Shown here piece by piece: positions 8,633 through 17,550 of a stretch of DNA of 64,000 nucleotides (positions within the stretch are counted from its first letter, which is position 1; the number at the start of each line of letters is the position of its first letter). The notes beneath the pieces were generated by a model, which made no database searches, was not told where the DNA came from, and saw only the letters and a program-made list of their open reading frames with translations. The position numbers were made by a program, and so were the translations under genes. Source of the stretch: CAZZBK01 sp964652155 (lineage in GTDB: Bacteria; Planctomycetota; Planctomycetia; Pirellulales; PNKZ01); the NCBI GenBank assembly GCA_964652155.1, contig CAZZBK010000008.1, positions 1-64,000 on the forward strand, given 5' to 3'.

Positions 8633-8994
8633 AATCATATGCCTTATGGACTGATGGTGGCGAGCAGTGCGAGGAGGGGACGAACCCAAGGATCGTCGTT
8701 CGCACGTTATTGGGGCAGGTCAAGCTGCTGTTACGTCTCGACTCGATACTCGACGGCGATCGCTTAAACCGCGCCACCGTCAGGATCGATAGAGCCGTAA
8801 CTAAATAGCGTAGTCATCTGGCGAAGAATGTAAAGCAAGTTTTTACATGAATCAAACGAAACAGACGTGCCAAACCGCACACTCACGAGTGGCTAAAAAA
8901 TGGCTCGGGACTAACCCTGCGTTTCCAGGGGCACCGATCAAAATGAAACGGTCACCCCCTTCTCCGCCGCCATTTTACAAAGAACTCAAAATGC
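8633..8994. other. intergenic region upstream of PPC gene
   Basis: About 440 bases separate the PPC gene from the DUF1549/1553 gene. It holds an operator-like inverted repeat, ATGTAAA (8828-8834) / TTTACAT (8842-8848), in an AT-rich stretch that may belong to the PPC gene promoter, and the hairpin at 8995-9023. No supported coding sequence. Confidence 0.45.
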
Positions 8995-9023
8995 GTTGGG
9001 GCAGGCACAAGGCCTGCCCCAAC
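8995..9023 (-). terminator. hairpin terminator after the DUF1549/DUF1553 gene
   Basis: A perfect 12-bp stem (GTTGGGGCAGGC, 8995-9006, with 9012-9023) and a 5-base loop, 55 bases downstream of the stop at 9078. Read on the minus strand it is followed by GCATTTTGAG, a short T run. This suggests that the DUF1549/1553 transcript and the PPC/WD40 transcript are at least partly separate. Confidence 0.55.
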
Positions 9024-9077
9024 TCACGATCGAGACGAACATCCCCGCGGCGGCATGGACCGCCGGGAAGAGGATGT

Positions 9078-11570
9078 TTAGTGATTGAACAAAAATTCCT
9101 TCGTGTTGATCAAGGCCCAAATAATGTCTTCGTAGGCCTGTTGCTTGTTCTCGTGCTTCTCAACGTGGGCTGCGGCGATCTTGCCTTCCTCAGCCGTCGG
9201 CAGACGAGAGAACACTTGCAGGTACAGGGCACGAATGTTTTCCTCGGGCTTCTTGTCCTTGTCGCGAATGAACTGAGCCGCGCGACCGCCACCGGCGGAC
9301 AGCTTGCCCTGGATTTCGCTCGAATTGAGCAAGTGCAGGCTTTGCGCCAGATTGGCCTCGCCTGAGCGTTCGCATTCGCAAGCGCTCGCCGACTCGGGAC
9401 GACCGAACACCGTGAGGAAGTACGAATTGACGCTCGTGTCCGGCAATTGCACGGCACGGGTACCCGTGGGCAAGCCACCGAACGCCGTCGGGGCCAACGT
9501 GGCCACGTCAACCGAATCCAGCAGCACTTCAGCGGTCAATCGCTTCGGATAGTAGCGCGAGAAGTTCTGCTTGTCGTTCAGATTGTACTCATTCGGCTCT
9601 GAACTGAACTGATAAACATTCGACTGCACAATCGTGCGGACGAGCGCCTTGAGATCAAACTTGCTCTTGATGAACTGCTGCGACAGACCATCGATCAACT
9701 CCTGATTCGACGCCGGGTTCGTGACCCGCATGTCGTCTTCCGGATCCACGATCCCGCGACCGAAGAAATGCTTCCAATAGCGGTTGACCAACGATTTGGC
9801 GAAGAACGGGTTCTTTTCGTTGGCCATCCAGTCGGCCAAGGCCTGACGGGGGTCATTCTGCGGAGCGAGCGCCAGCGGCTCCTCGCCCAAACCGGTCGGC
9901 TTGAGTCGTTCACCCGTCTTGGGGTTCGTCGCTCCCGCTTCGCCACGCTTATGCACCAGCTTCAGTTCGACCTGATCGGAGCCGGGCTTCTTGCTCACTT
10001 GCGAGAAGAAAGCGGAAAAGCCGTAGTAGTCGCGTTGGCTCCACTTCTCGAACGGATGATGGTGGCAGCGAGCGCATTGAATACGCAGACCCAAGAACAG
10101 TTGGGCCGTGTCTTCGACCTGCTGCTCGACAGTATTCACTTCGCGATACCAAGTGACCGGCGGGTTCTCGACCAGATCGCCCGAGGCGGCCACGATGTCA
10201 CGAACAAACTCGTCGTATGGCTTATTTTGATAGAGGCTTTCGCGAATCCACGAATGAAAGGCGTAGGTGCCCTTCACGTGGGCCGGCGTGCGGCGGCGAT
10301 TGCGAAGCACCGAGCTCCACTTGTTCGCAAAGTAGTCCGCATAGTCACCGCTGGCCAGCAGGCGATCGACCAACTGATCGCGCTTGGTGGCGCTCTTGTC
10401 GGCCAAATACTGCTCGGACTCTTCCAAGGTCGGCAACCGACCGGCAACGTCGATCGTCACGCGACGGATGAACGTCGAGTCGTCGCAAACGGGGGACGGC
10501 GGCACGCCCAGCGTCTTGAGCTTGGCAAAGACCGCCTCGTCGACAACGTTCTTGGCCTTGGGCAAATCCTTGACCACGATGCCCAGCGGCAACGAAGCAC
10601 GGAACACAGCCACCGAACCCTGATAACGAGCCATGATGGCCACGTCACCGGTCAGATCCAAGGTTCGTACCAAACCGGTCGTCGAAACTTCGGCCATCTC
10701 CGTGTTGTTCGGCTCGAATTGAGCCAAACGAGTCACGTCTTCGACCGAGCCGTCCGTATAGTGCGCGAGCACGATCAACTGCTGGCGACCGTTGCGCTGC
10801 ATCGTTCGGGCCGGGGGGAAGGCCGAAATATAATCCACCTTCGGATCGCTCTCGGAGCCAAACGGCATGCCGTTGGAAATCCAGCGGCGCACCAAGCGAT
10901 ACTCGTGCGAGTCTACATCCATTCGCTGCCCACCACCGTGGGGCACGCTGTTAACCGCCTTCTGCAGGAGCAAGCTGCGGTCGGCCGACGCCGGGAACAA
11001 GCGGCGACCTCGGCCTTCCTTCACCAAATGCTCGAAATCTTCACCCGGCTCGAAGCCTAGAAGCGACAACTTAAAGCCATTCTGGCCGCTAGCCTTACCG
11101 TGGCAGCCACCGCTATTGCAGCCAAACTTGGTAAAGACCGGCACAATTTGATTCGCAAAATTGATGGTGCGATCGTCGACAAAGTGCTCGACGACAACTT
11201 CAACCTGTGCGGTCTGATTGTTGCCGCTCGTCGCCTTGACGACCGCCTTGCCATTGCCAAGCGGACGAACCAAGCCGGTTTCGTCGATGGTGACGATATT
11301 GGCCGGGGTCGACTCGTACTTGACTTGATCCGTGACGTCAAACAACTCGCCATTGGCAAGCTTGGCCGTCACGACCAACTGCTGACGAGCGTCTTGACCA
11401 CGCAACACGGCCGGATGTTTGTCCCCTAAGCCGCCATCGACTTGGATACTGGCAATCGCGGCCGTGGGCTTAGCCACGACATCGGATTTCACCGCTGCGG
11501 GTGTATCCGCAGCCGATGCGCCAATGGGCAGTATGAGTAGAAGCGAAGCTAACCAAGAACAACGACTCAT
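9078..11570 (-). CDS. secreted DUF1549/DUF1553 planctomycete cytochrome-like protein with BIG2-type domains
   Basis: An 830-residue exported protein with signal peptide MSRCSWLASLLLILPIGASA. Bacterial Ig-like (BIG2) segments (VTAKLANGELFDVTDQVKYE; VLAHYTDGSVEDVTRLAQFE) alternate with a cytochrome-like segment around residue 148 carrying CNSGGCHG, a CX4CH variant. DUF1549 (FIRRVTIDVAGRLPT, RDQLVDRLLASGDYADYFANKW) includes CARCHHHPFEKW near residue 497, a true CXXCH. DUF1553 forms the C-terminus (NPFFAKSLVNRYWKHFFGRGI; FSRYYPKRLTAEVLLDSVD). These proteins pair with DUF1501 proteins, as here. Electron transfer is inferred from the heme motifs. ATG 11570 has GGGAGG 5 bases upstream and gives the cleaner signal peptide; a start at 11594 is in frame. 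Confidence 0.9.
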   Translation of the reverse strand: MSRCSWLASLLLILPIGASAADTPAAVKSDVVAKPTAAIASIQVDGGLGDKHPAVLRGQDARQQLVVTAKLANGELFDVTDQVKYESTPANIVTIDETGLVRPLGNGKAVVKATSGNNQTAQVEVVVEHFVDDRTINFANQIVPVFTKFGCNSGGCHGKASGQNGFKLSLLGFEPGEDFEHLVKEGRGRRLFPASADRSLLLQKAVNSVPHGGGQRMDVDSHEYRLVRRWISNGMPFGSESDPKVDYISAFPPARTMQRNGRQQLIVLAHYTDGSVEDVTRLAQFEPNNTEMAEVSTTGLVRTLDLTGDVAIMARYQGSVAVFRASLPLGIVVKDLPKAKNVVDEAVFAKLKTLGVPPSPVCDDSTFIRRVTIDVAGRLPTLEESEQYLADKSATKRDQLVDRLLASGDYADYFANKWSSVLRNRRRTPAHVKGTYAFHSWIRESLYQNKPYDEFVRDIVAASGDLVENPPVTWYREVNTVEQQVEDTAQLFLGLRIQCARCHHHPFEKWSQRDYYGFSAFFSQVSKKPGSDQVELKLVHKRGEAGATNPKTGERLKPTGLGEEPLALAPQNDPRQALADWMANEKNPFFAKSLVNRYWKHFFGRGIVDPEDDMRVTNPASNQELIDGLSQQFIKSKFDLKALVRTIVQSNVYQFSSEPNEYNLNDKQNFSRYYPKRLTAEVLLDSVDVATLAPTAFGGLPTGTRAVQLPDTSVNSYFLTVFGRPESASACECERSGEANLAQSLHLLNSSEIQGKLSAGGGRAAQFIRDKDKKPEENIRALYLQVFSRLPTAEEGKIAAAHVEKHENKQQAYEDIIWALINTKEFLFNH

Positions 11571-11751
11571 GGGGTCCTCCCTTGAGCAAAGCAAAGCGAA
11601 GGTGATTCAGGCAGGGTATGCAAGGCGGGAAGTCACATTAACGGACTTGAGAATAATTATCTCTAATCAAGTCCATCGTTGCAAGCTTTTTTTCGAGCAT
11701 GGAACCAGATCGGCCGGGCGCTCAAACCTACCCATGCCAACGTAATAAGCT

Positions 11752-11788
11752 GCGGCTGGGCAACGAAATTGGCTCGTCACCCAGCCGC
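11752..11788 (-). repeat. inverted repeat after DUF1501 gene
   Basis: GCGGCTGGG (11752-11760) and CCCAGCCGC (11780-11788) can form a 9-bp stem with a 19-base loop, 13 bases past the DUF1501 stop. There is no T tract, so it may be an mRNA-stabilising or weak termination hairpin in the roughly 230-base gap before the DUF1549/1553 gene. Confidence 0.35.
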
Positions 11789-11801
11789 GGCGATTAGAAG
11801 C

Positions 11802-13073
11802 TTAGACCATCTCGTGGATCGTTTCTCGGTGTTCGACCAAGTACTGCGGGCGACCGGCCGAGTCGATCAACTGCGTCGCGTCAACGTCGATCCCCAATTG
11901 GCGATAGACGGTCGCGAACACCTGTTGCAATCGGACCGGACGGTCTTGCGGACGTTCGCCCAGGTGATTGGTCGAGCCAATCACTTGGCCGGTTCGCAAG
12001 CCACCACCTGCCAACACGGCAAACCCCGCGGCGGGCCAGTGATCGCGACCGGCGTTCATATTGACGCGCGGCGTGCGACCAAATTCACCCGAGATCAGGA
12101 TCAGCGTGTCGTCGAGCAAGCCGCGTTCCTTGAGATCCCCCAGCAAGGCGCTAAGACCGACGTCCAATTGCGGCAACTGCCGCTTCATGGTGTCGAAGTT
12201 CTGGCTGTGCGTGTCCCAGCCGCCAAAAGTGAAGCTGACGACGCGCACACCGGCTTCAACCAGTCGACGAGCGACGAGGAAGTTCCGATTGCTGCCATAA
12301 GCCTCGCGCGTCTTGGTCGGCTCTTTGTCCGCATCAAGTGCGTCAGCGATCGCGCCGCTGAGCACCACGTCCATCGCCTTTTGAGTAAAGGCATCGGCCG
12401 CGGCCATCGTGCCCGAGCGATCCGTGTCGCGACGGAAGTTATCGAGGCTGCTGAGCAATTCCTTGCGTTGATACAGCCGAGCTTCCTCAAGCCGCAGACG
12501 CAAATTGGCCCGGGCTTCGCCATCGGGCTGATAATCCTTGAACGTCGGTCCCAGGTAGCCTGGCGAGGTGAACTGCGACAGCGCCACCGAGGCGAGCGGG
12601 CAACCGGCCGCGGGGCCATGCACCTTCGTCACAACGGCACCCAGGCCGGGGCGACCACCCATCATGCGGAGCGAAGCCTCGGGCCAGCCCGAGTCGGCTT
12701 GCTTGGTCGTGTGTTCGTTCGAGAAATCAGAGATCGAACGGACAATCACCAGCTTGTCGCCATGCTGGGCGAGCTTCGGCATGAGTTCGCAAATTTGCAT
12801 CCCCGGCACGTTCGTGTCGATCGGGCGGAAGTTGCCGCGGAACTCGACCGGTGCCATCGGCTTGAGGTCGAACGTATCCATGTGCGTCGGACCGCCCGGC
12901 AAGCAGATATTGATGATCGAGCGGCGTTTGCCACTCGGGCCCGCCAGGGCGTCGCTGCGCAGGACATCGGCGAGCGTCAGGCCACCCAGGCCCATCGCAC
13001 CGATCCGCAACACGTCGCGGCGGCTCACTTGATCGCAAAAACGGTTGGCCGAACGACCTTCGATGGACAACAT
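11802..13073 (-). CDS. DUF1501 family Tat-exported protein (sulfatase/phosphatase-like fold)
   Basis: A 423-residue DUF1501 protein. The N-terminus has a twin-arginine motif, SRRDVLRIGAMGLGGLTLAD (R18-R19), indicating folded export. The alkaline-phosphatase-like core is recognisable in INICLPGGPTHMDTFDLKP, VVSFTFGGWDTHSQNF and DTLILISGEFGRTPRVN. The family's biochemical activity is unknown; the fold suggests a metal-dependent hydrolase. AGGAG lies 7 bases before ATG. It is first in the same-strand block with the DUF1549/1553, PPC and WD40 genes, and its family and the DUF1549/1553 family are almost always neighbours in planctomycetes. Confidence 0.93.
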   Translation of the reverse strand: MLSIEGRSANRFCDQVSRRDVLRIGAMGLGGLTLADVLRSDALAGPSGKRRSIINICLPGGPTHMDTFDLKPMAPVEFRGNFRPIDTNVPGMQICELMPKLAQHGDKLVIVRSISDFSNEHTTKQADSGWPEASLRMMGGRPGLGAVVTKVHGPAAGCPLASVALSQFTSPGYLGPTFKDYQPDGEARANLRLRLEEARLYQRKELLSSLDNFRRDTDRSGTMAAADAFTQKAMDVVLSGAIADALDADKEPTKTREAYGSNRNFLVARRLVEAGVRVVSFTFGGWDTHSQNFDTMKRQLPQLDVGLSALLGDLKERGLLDDTLILISGEFGRTPRVNMNAGRDHWPAAGFAVLAGGGLRTGQVIGSTNHLGERPQDRPVRLQQVFATVYRQLGIDVDATQLIDSAGRPQYLVEHRETIHEMV

Positions 13074-13431
13074 GGCAAGTCTCCTGGCGGTTGGCTTTGT
13101 CTTAAGGCAGGCTAATTCATGGGGCGGGATGGCTGTCGAGTCCGCAATGGCTTCCCTTGGGGAATTCGCGATCCTTCGATCAGCACGGTTTCAACAGCTA
13201 CATGAGTGATTGTGGCAAACATGAAAAAGGTTTCATGCTTTTCCTCAACTCGACTGTGAGTGTACAGAAATCAACAAAATAAATCAACAAATTCTTATGA
13301 CTCGACTTGGCCGCAGGGTCGCACCCCCTAAATTAACCTGTTTTCGGGCAGTCCCCAAGCGCGCACAAGTCTGTTAAACTGTCTGAAACTTGATCCCATC
13401 CTGAATGCCACCCCCGTCGATGAGTTGCCCC
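13074..13431. other. divergent intergenic region between DUF1501 gene and lipoprotein gene
   Basis: About 360 bases serve both flanking genes. An inverted repeat CATGAAA (13220-13226) / TTTCATG (13231-13237) with a 4-base loop looks operator-like. The right part includes TTAAACT near 13373, a possible -10 element for the lipoprotein. No coding sequence is seen. Confidence 0.45.
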
Positions 13432-13758
13432 ATGAAAATGTTCGCTCAACTCCTGTTCGTGCTGGTCACCCTGATCGTCAGCGGCTGTGGCGGACGGAAC
13501 ATTGGCGAGGCGATGGAGAAAAACACCGCCGATCGGAAGGAGAACCACCGCTTCACGCGCATCAAAGAGGGCATGACTTACGAAGAGGTCGTTGCCATCC
13601 TCGGTGAACCCGTCAAGCCGCCGTCGTGGATTCGTTACAACGATCCTAACAAGACGGATGAATTGCAGGCGAAATGGGACAACCGATATGGTCAGCTCGA
13701 CACCACGTTTGTGCTCAACAAGCTGTACCGTAAGTTTGAACGTCTGCGTCGGCAGTAG
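13432..13758 (+). CDS. small lipoprotein with SmpA/BamE-like segment
   Basis: A 108-residue exported lipoprotein. The signal peptide ends in LIVSGC, a good lipobox, so the mature protein should begin with a lipidated cysteine. After a charged linker comes FTRIKEGMTYEEVVAILGEP, which resembles the alpha-helix and G-x-P turn of BamE/SmpA-OmlA and related small-lipoprotein folds. The rest (WIRYNDPNKTDELQAKWDNR) fits a short beta sheet. A role in envelope assembly is possible but not shown. ATG 13432 begins directly with the hydrophobic signal sequence; ATG 13438 is an alternative. Confidence 0.75.
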   Translation: MKMFAQLLFVLVTLIVSGCGGRNIGEAMEKNTADRKENHRFTRIKEGMTYEEVVAILGEPVKPPSWIRYNDPNKTDELQAKWDNRYGQLDTTFVLNKLYRKFERLRRQ

Positions 13759-13794
13759 TTTTCGTACTTCTACGTGCCGCAGAGGTTGTTCGGC

Positions 13795-14163
13795 ATGGCC
13801 AACAAGCCCGATTCGCTCCACGAATTGCAGTTGGCTCCGCCATCGGATCGGCTCCCCGAATCGCCAACGATCGTAGAGTCGTTTCGCTCGGTCCCCGTGG
13901 CGAGTGAGCCACCTGCACAATTTTCACTGCGCTGGCTTTTTGTGCTGATGACGGTTGGCTGCGTGCTGTTGTCGCTGGGTCGACTATTCGATCCTGGCCA
14001 ATTCGCCGGGCTGTGCGGGATACTCACGATCGTATTCCCACTGCTGACGGCGGCACTCAATCGCTTTGACTCGCCGCACATGGAATCGCTCTGGTGGACG
14101 CTGCTGCTCGTTTACCTCGTGGCCATCGGCATCGCCGCGCATCACAACATCGCCCAACATTGA
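13795..14163 (+). CDS. small integral membrane protein, function unknown
   Basis: A 122-residue protein with a hydrophilic N-terminal 45 residues and three predicted membrane helices: FSLRWLFVLMTVGCVLLSLG, AGLCGILTIVFPLLTAAL and ESLWWTLLLVYLVAIGIAAH. The FSLRWLF lead-in is a recurring style in small planctomycete membrane proteins. I do not recognise a functional family. AGAGG 9 bases before ATG 13795 supports this start over GTG 13774. It follows the small lipoprotein gene by 36 bases on the same strand and may be cotranscribed. Convergent with ispG. Confidence 0.7.
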   Translation: MANKPDSLHELQLAPPSDRLPESPTIVESFRSVPVASEPPAQFSLRWLFVLMTVGCVLLSLGRLFDPGQFAGLCGILTIVFPLLTAALNRFDSPHMESLWWTLLLVYLVAIGIAAHHNIAQH

Positions 14164-14176
14164 TGCGGCTCTTGCG

Positions 14177-15313
14177 TCACGACCGCTGAGCAATGAGCGC
14201 GTCGAGTTCCTGCTTGAGCCGGGCGAGAATCTGATCGTAGGGAAACTGCCCAAGTTCGACGCTCCCCTTCTTGAGGTTCACAAAGTTCGGGCCGCACCAC
14301 AGCCCCAAGTCGGCGTCGTCCGTCTCACCCGGTCCATTCACGCGGCAGCCCATCACGGCGATCGTGAGCGCGTACTCGCGCGCGTAAGCCGTCATCCGCT
14401 TGACATCCTCGGCCAACTCAATGAACGCTTCGTTCTCGACCCGCGAACAGCTTGGGCAGCTGATGATATTGAGCGTGTTGAGACCAAAGTCGACGACGCT
14501 CCGCACCCGGCCGGCCGCAATGTCGGCCAAGATCTGCTTGCCCGCGACAATTTCCTCGCTTTTGCGCGCATTGGGCACCGTGAGCGAAACACGGATCGTG
14601 TCGCCAATGCCGCGGCCAATCAACTGCTCAAACGCGATGCGTGTCTTAATCACGCCGTCGGGCGGCATGCCCGCTTCGGTCACACCGAGGTGCAACGGCA
14701 CGTCCGGTCGCTGCTCCGCGAAGCGTTTATTGACCTCGATCACCTTGCGCGGGTCCGAGTCCTTGAGCGACACGTTGTAGCGTGTGAAGCCGAGCTGATC
14801 GAGCAGCGCGCAATGCTCCCAAGCGCTGGCCAGCATGGGCGCGAGCGAGTCGTCACCGGCAAACTGTTCGAGCTTGGCCGGGTCGACCGAGCCGCAGTTG
14901 ACGCCCACGCGCATGGCGCAATCGTGGCGCATCGCAACGTCGGCTAGAAACCGGACCTTATCCTGCCACGGTTTCTCGCGCTCGTGATGATACAGATGCC
15001 CTGGGTTGTAGCGCACCTCGTCGACATGGGGCGCGACGACCTCGGCCAGCCGGTAGTTCTCTTGCAGGTCGACCCCTAGATTGGCCTTGGTTCGCTGGCG
15101 AATCTCGCCCAACGCGGCGGCATCTTTCGGGCTGTCGACTGCGATCCGCACCAGATCGCATCCGGCAGCGCGCAAGGCCTCAGCCTGCTCGACCGTCGCG
15201 TCGATGTTTTGGGTGTGCGTCGCGGTCATGCTCTGCACGCTGATCGGGTGGCCAGCCCCGATCGTGACCGAACCAATTTTGACCGCCCGAGTCGCTTTAC
15301 GCTGCAATTGCAA
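14177..15313 (-). CDS. ispG: 4-hydroxy-3-methylbut-2-en-1-yl diphosphate synthase IspG (MEP pathway)
   Basis: A 378-residue IspG/GcpE, which converts methylerythritol cyclodiphosphate to HMBPP in isoprenoid synthesis using a [4Fe-4S] cluster. The N-terminal TIM barrel opens with KIGSVTIGAGHPISVQSMTA. The C-terminal iron-sulfur domain shows SCPSC and MGCRVNGPGE, giving the three cysteines and the conserved glutamate that bind the cluster. Length matches the compact bacterial form. The start is an unusual TTG: GGGAGGAG lies 7 bases upstream of TTG 15313, giving LQLQRKATRAVKIG. Upstream starts in frame would overlap trmL and add unrelated sequence. Confidence 0.95.
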   Translation of the reverse strand: MQLQRKATRAVKIGSVTIGAGHPISVQSMTATHTQNIDATVEQAEALRAAGCDLVRIAVDSPKDAAALGEIRQRTKANLGVDLQENYRLAEVVAPHVDEVRYNPGHLYHHEREKPWQDKVRFLADVAMRHDCAMRVGVNCGSVDPAKLEQFAGDDSLAPMLASAWEHCALLDQLGFTRYNVSLKDSDPRKVIEVNKRFAEQRPDVPLHLGVTEAGMPPDGVIKTRIAFEQLIGRGIGDTIRVSLTVPNARKSEEIVAGKQILADIAAGRVRSVVDFGLNTLNIISCPSCSRVENEAFIELAEDVKRMTAYAREYALTIAVMGCRVNGPGETDDADLGLWCGPNFVNLKKGSVELGQFPYDQILARLKQELDALIAQRS

Positions 15314-15464
15314 GGGAAATCTCCTCCCGTGATGGAAGCCGCTCTGATATCTTCGCGAGTTATGCGTGGGGTGACAACCCCTAGAGGTTTTCGGTTCTCC
15401 GTTCTCCGTTTTCGGTTTTTCTCTTCTCTGCCTACCGTCTGCTGCCCTCTGCCTGCTCCACCCC

Positions 15465-15938
15465 ATGTACTCTCCCAGCCTGCATGTCGTGCTGTTCGCA
15501 CCCGAGATCCCGCACAACACGGGGAGCGTGGGGCGAACGTGTGTCGCCGTGGGGGCCAAACTCTGGCTCGTGCGGCCGCTCGGCTTCAGGGTCGACGACT
15601 ACTACCTCCGCCGCGCGGGGCTCGACTACTGGGAACATCTCAACTGGGAAGTGGTCGACGACTGGAACGCGCTCATCGATCGGCTCCCCTCCAACCCGCC
15701 GTATCTGTTCACCAAGACCGCCGAGCGACTGTACACCGACATCACCTACCAGAGCGGCGATGTGTTCGTGTTTGGCCGCGAGTCGTCGGGCCTCCCGCCC
15801 TCGCTGCTCGAAGAGCACCGCGAGCGACTCGTGCGGATGCCGCTCCGCCAGCAGGTGCGCAGCTTGAATCTGTCGAACTGCGTGACCGTCGCGCTGTACG
15901 AAGCTCAGCGGCAACTCGGCTTCCGTTGGGATGCGTAG
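15465..15938 (+). CDS. trmL: tRNA (cytidine/uridine-34-2'-O)-methyltransferase TrmL (SPOUT)
   Basis: A 157-residue SPOUT methyltransferase that 2'-O-methylates the wobble base of tRNA-Leu in the characterised orthologue. The diagnostic blocks are present in order: LFAPEIPHNTGSVGRTC, VFGRESSGLP and VRMPLRQQVRSLNLSNCVTV, the last two forming the trefoil-knot SAM site. Length equals the E. coli enzyme. No clear SD precedes ATG 15465. It is divergent from ispG and convergent with the dihydrolipoyl dehydrogenase gene, with a hairpin repeat in between. Confidence 0.95.
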   Translation: MYSPSLHVVLFAPEIPHNTGSVGRTCVAVGAKLWLVRPLGFRVDDYYLRRAGLDYWEHLNWEVVDDWNALIDRLPSNPPYLFTKTAERLYTDITYQSGDVFVFGRESSGLPPSLLEEHRERLVRMPLRQQVRSLNLSNCVTVALYEAQRQLGFRWDA

Positions 15939-15940
15939 TT

Positions 15941-15992
15941 GGGGACTGTCTCAAATTTGCGAAGTCTGTGGAGCAAATTGGGACGGTCCCCC
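15941..15992. repeat. GGGGACTGTC hairpin repeat, copy A
   Basis: An imperfect inverted repeat, left arm 15941-15960 (GGGGACTGTCTCAAATTTGC) and right arm 15973-15991 (GCAAATTGGGACGGTCCCC), around a 12-base loop. It lies between the convergent trmL and dihydrolipoyl dehydrogenase genes. A closely similar hairpin is at 25886-25936 and a fragment at 38759-38773. Possible role: bidirectional transcription terminator or REP-like element. Confidence 0.7.
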
Positions 15993-16025
15993 TCCTCCCC
16001 AGCAACCGCGACGAGGGACCGTCGC

Positions 16026-17450
16026 TTAACGGTCGCGGCGCGGTTTGTAAATTTCAGTCGCCGTGCCGAGATAAGCCTCGGCGGCAAACGCGAGCGTCTC
16101 GCTCAACGTCGGATGGGCGTGGATCGACTGGCTCAAGTCATGCACGTCGCAACCCATCTCGATCGCCAGCACCGCCTCGGCGATCATGTCGCCGGCGCTG
16201 GGACCAACGATGCCGACCCCTAATATCCGCTCGCTCAGCGGGTCGATGATCAGCTTGGTGAGCCCCTCGGTGCGGCCGAGCGCCTGGGCTTTGCCGCTCG
16301 CGACCCACGGATACTTCGAGATCTCGACCTCGATCCCCTGCGCTTTCGCCTGCGCCTCGGTGAGCCCGGTCCAGGCCAGTTCCGGATCGGTAAACACCAC
16401 GGCCGGAATGCACTGGGCGTCGAACTGCACATTCTCACCGTGAATCACCTCGACCGCGACGCGGCCTTCGTGGGCCGCCTTGTGGGCCAGCATCGGCTCG
16501 CCGGCCACGTCGCCGATGGCGAAGATGTGCGGGTCGGCGGTCTTCTGCTGCTTGTCGACTTCGACGAACCCCTTGGCGTTGATCTTCACCTTCGTCTTCT
16601 CAAGTCCCAAGCCCTGACTGACCGGCTTGCGGCCGACACTCACCAGTACGCGACTGAACGACTCGGTCCGCTTGCCACTGGCGTCCTCGAAGGTCACCTC
16701 GATCGATTTGCCTTGGTCCTTGAGGCCCGCCACCTTGGTATTGAGATAAATGTTCGTGAAGCGTTTGGCGAGATGATTGTGCAACGGCTTGACCAGGTCG
16801 CGGTCGGCACCGGGCAATAAACCATCGGTCAACTCGACGACGCTGACCTTGGTGCCGAGTTCGGCATAGACACTCCCCATTTCGAGGCCGATGTACCCGC
16901 CACCGACGACCAGCAGTGACTCAGGAATGTCGCGCAGTTCGAGTGCTCCGGTCGAGTCCATCACCCGATCGGTCGGCAAGTCGAACGCGGGGATTTTGGT
17001 TGGCACGCTGCCGGTGGCAAGCACGCAATGCTCGAACGTGAGTTTATTGTCGGTGTAGGTCGAGGGATCGCCCCCTTCCAAGCGGAGCGTGGTCGAGTTC
17101 TCGAACGTTCCCTTGGCCTGGATGACCTTGACCTTGCGCTGCTTGGCCAGTTGCTTGAGTCCGCCAGTCAGGTTGCCGATCACTTTGTCCTTGCGGGCCC
17201 GGAGCGCGTCGACGTTCACGCCGGCTCGGTCCAGTTGTACGCCCCAATCGTGCGTCAGCTCGCGGGCTTCGCTCACCACTTTGGCCACGTGGAGCAGAGC
17301 CTTGCTGGGGATGCAGCCGCGCAACAGACAAGTGCCGCCAAGTCGCGGATCGGACTCGACAATCGTGGTTTCAATACCCAAGTCGGCCGCGAGAAACGCC
17401 GCGGCATAGCCACCCGGCCCACCGCCCAAAACCACGAGTTTCGATTGCAT
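16026..17450 (-). CDS. lpdA: dihydrolipoyl dehydrogenase
   Basis: A 474-residue flavoprotein disulfide reductase that reoxidises dihydrolipoamide in 2-oxo-acid dehydrogenase or glycine cleavage complexes. The FAD-binding GGGPGGY motif begins near residue 9. The redox disulfide is C41-LLRG-C46 in GGTCLLRGCIPSK. The NAD site is VVGGGYIGLEMGSVY, the second FAD motif IFAIGDVAGEPMLAH, and the C-terminal acid-base histidine lies in HAHPTLSE. ATG 17450 has AGGAAAG just upstream; the in-frame start 17516 would add residues ahead of the flavin fold. No E1/E2 subunits are nearby, so it likely serves complexes encoded elsewhere. Confidence 0.93.
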   Translation of the reverse strand: MQSKLVVLGGGPGGYAAAFLAADLGIETTIVESDPRLGGTCLLRGCIPSKALLHVAKVVSEARELTHDWGVQLDRAGVNVDALRARKDKVIGNLTGGLKQLAKQRKVKVIQAKGTFENSTTLRLEGGDPSTYTDNKLTFEHCVLATGSVPTKIPAFDLPTDRVMDSTGALELRDIPESLLVVGGGYIGLEMGSVYAELGTKVSVVELTDGLLPGADRDLVKPLHNHLAKRFTNIYLNTKVAGLKDQGKSIEVTFEDASGKRTESFSRVLVSVGRKPVSQGLGLEKTKVKINAKGFVEVDKQQKTADPHIFAIGDVAGEPMLAHKAAHEGRVAVEVIHGENVQFDAQCIPAVVFTDPELAWTGLTEAQAKAQGIEVEISKYPWVASGKAQALGRTEGLTKLIIDPLSERILGVGIVGPSAGDMIAEAVLAIEMGCDVHDLSQSIHAHPTLSETLAFAAEAYLGTATEIYKPRRDR

Positions 17451-17550
17451 GATCTTTCCTAAATTCCCTACGTGTGCAAGAATTGAGATTGTAATCACCT
17501 GACCATCGTTAGCCAACCGCCCCTCGTTGCTGACGAAATCGAGTAATCAC

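Noticed and set aside
11679..13115. A 478-codon open frame on the plus strand
   Set aside because: It lies opposite the DUF1501 gene, which has a Tat motif and family blocks; the plus-strand product has none.
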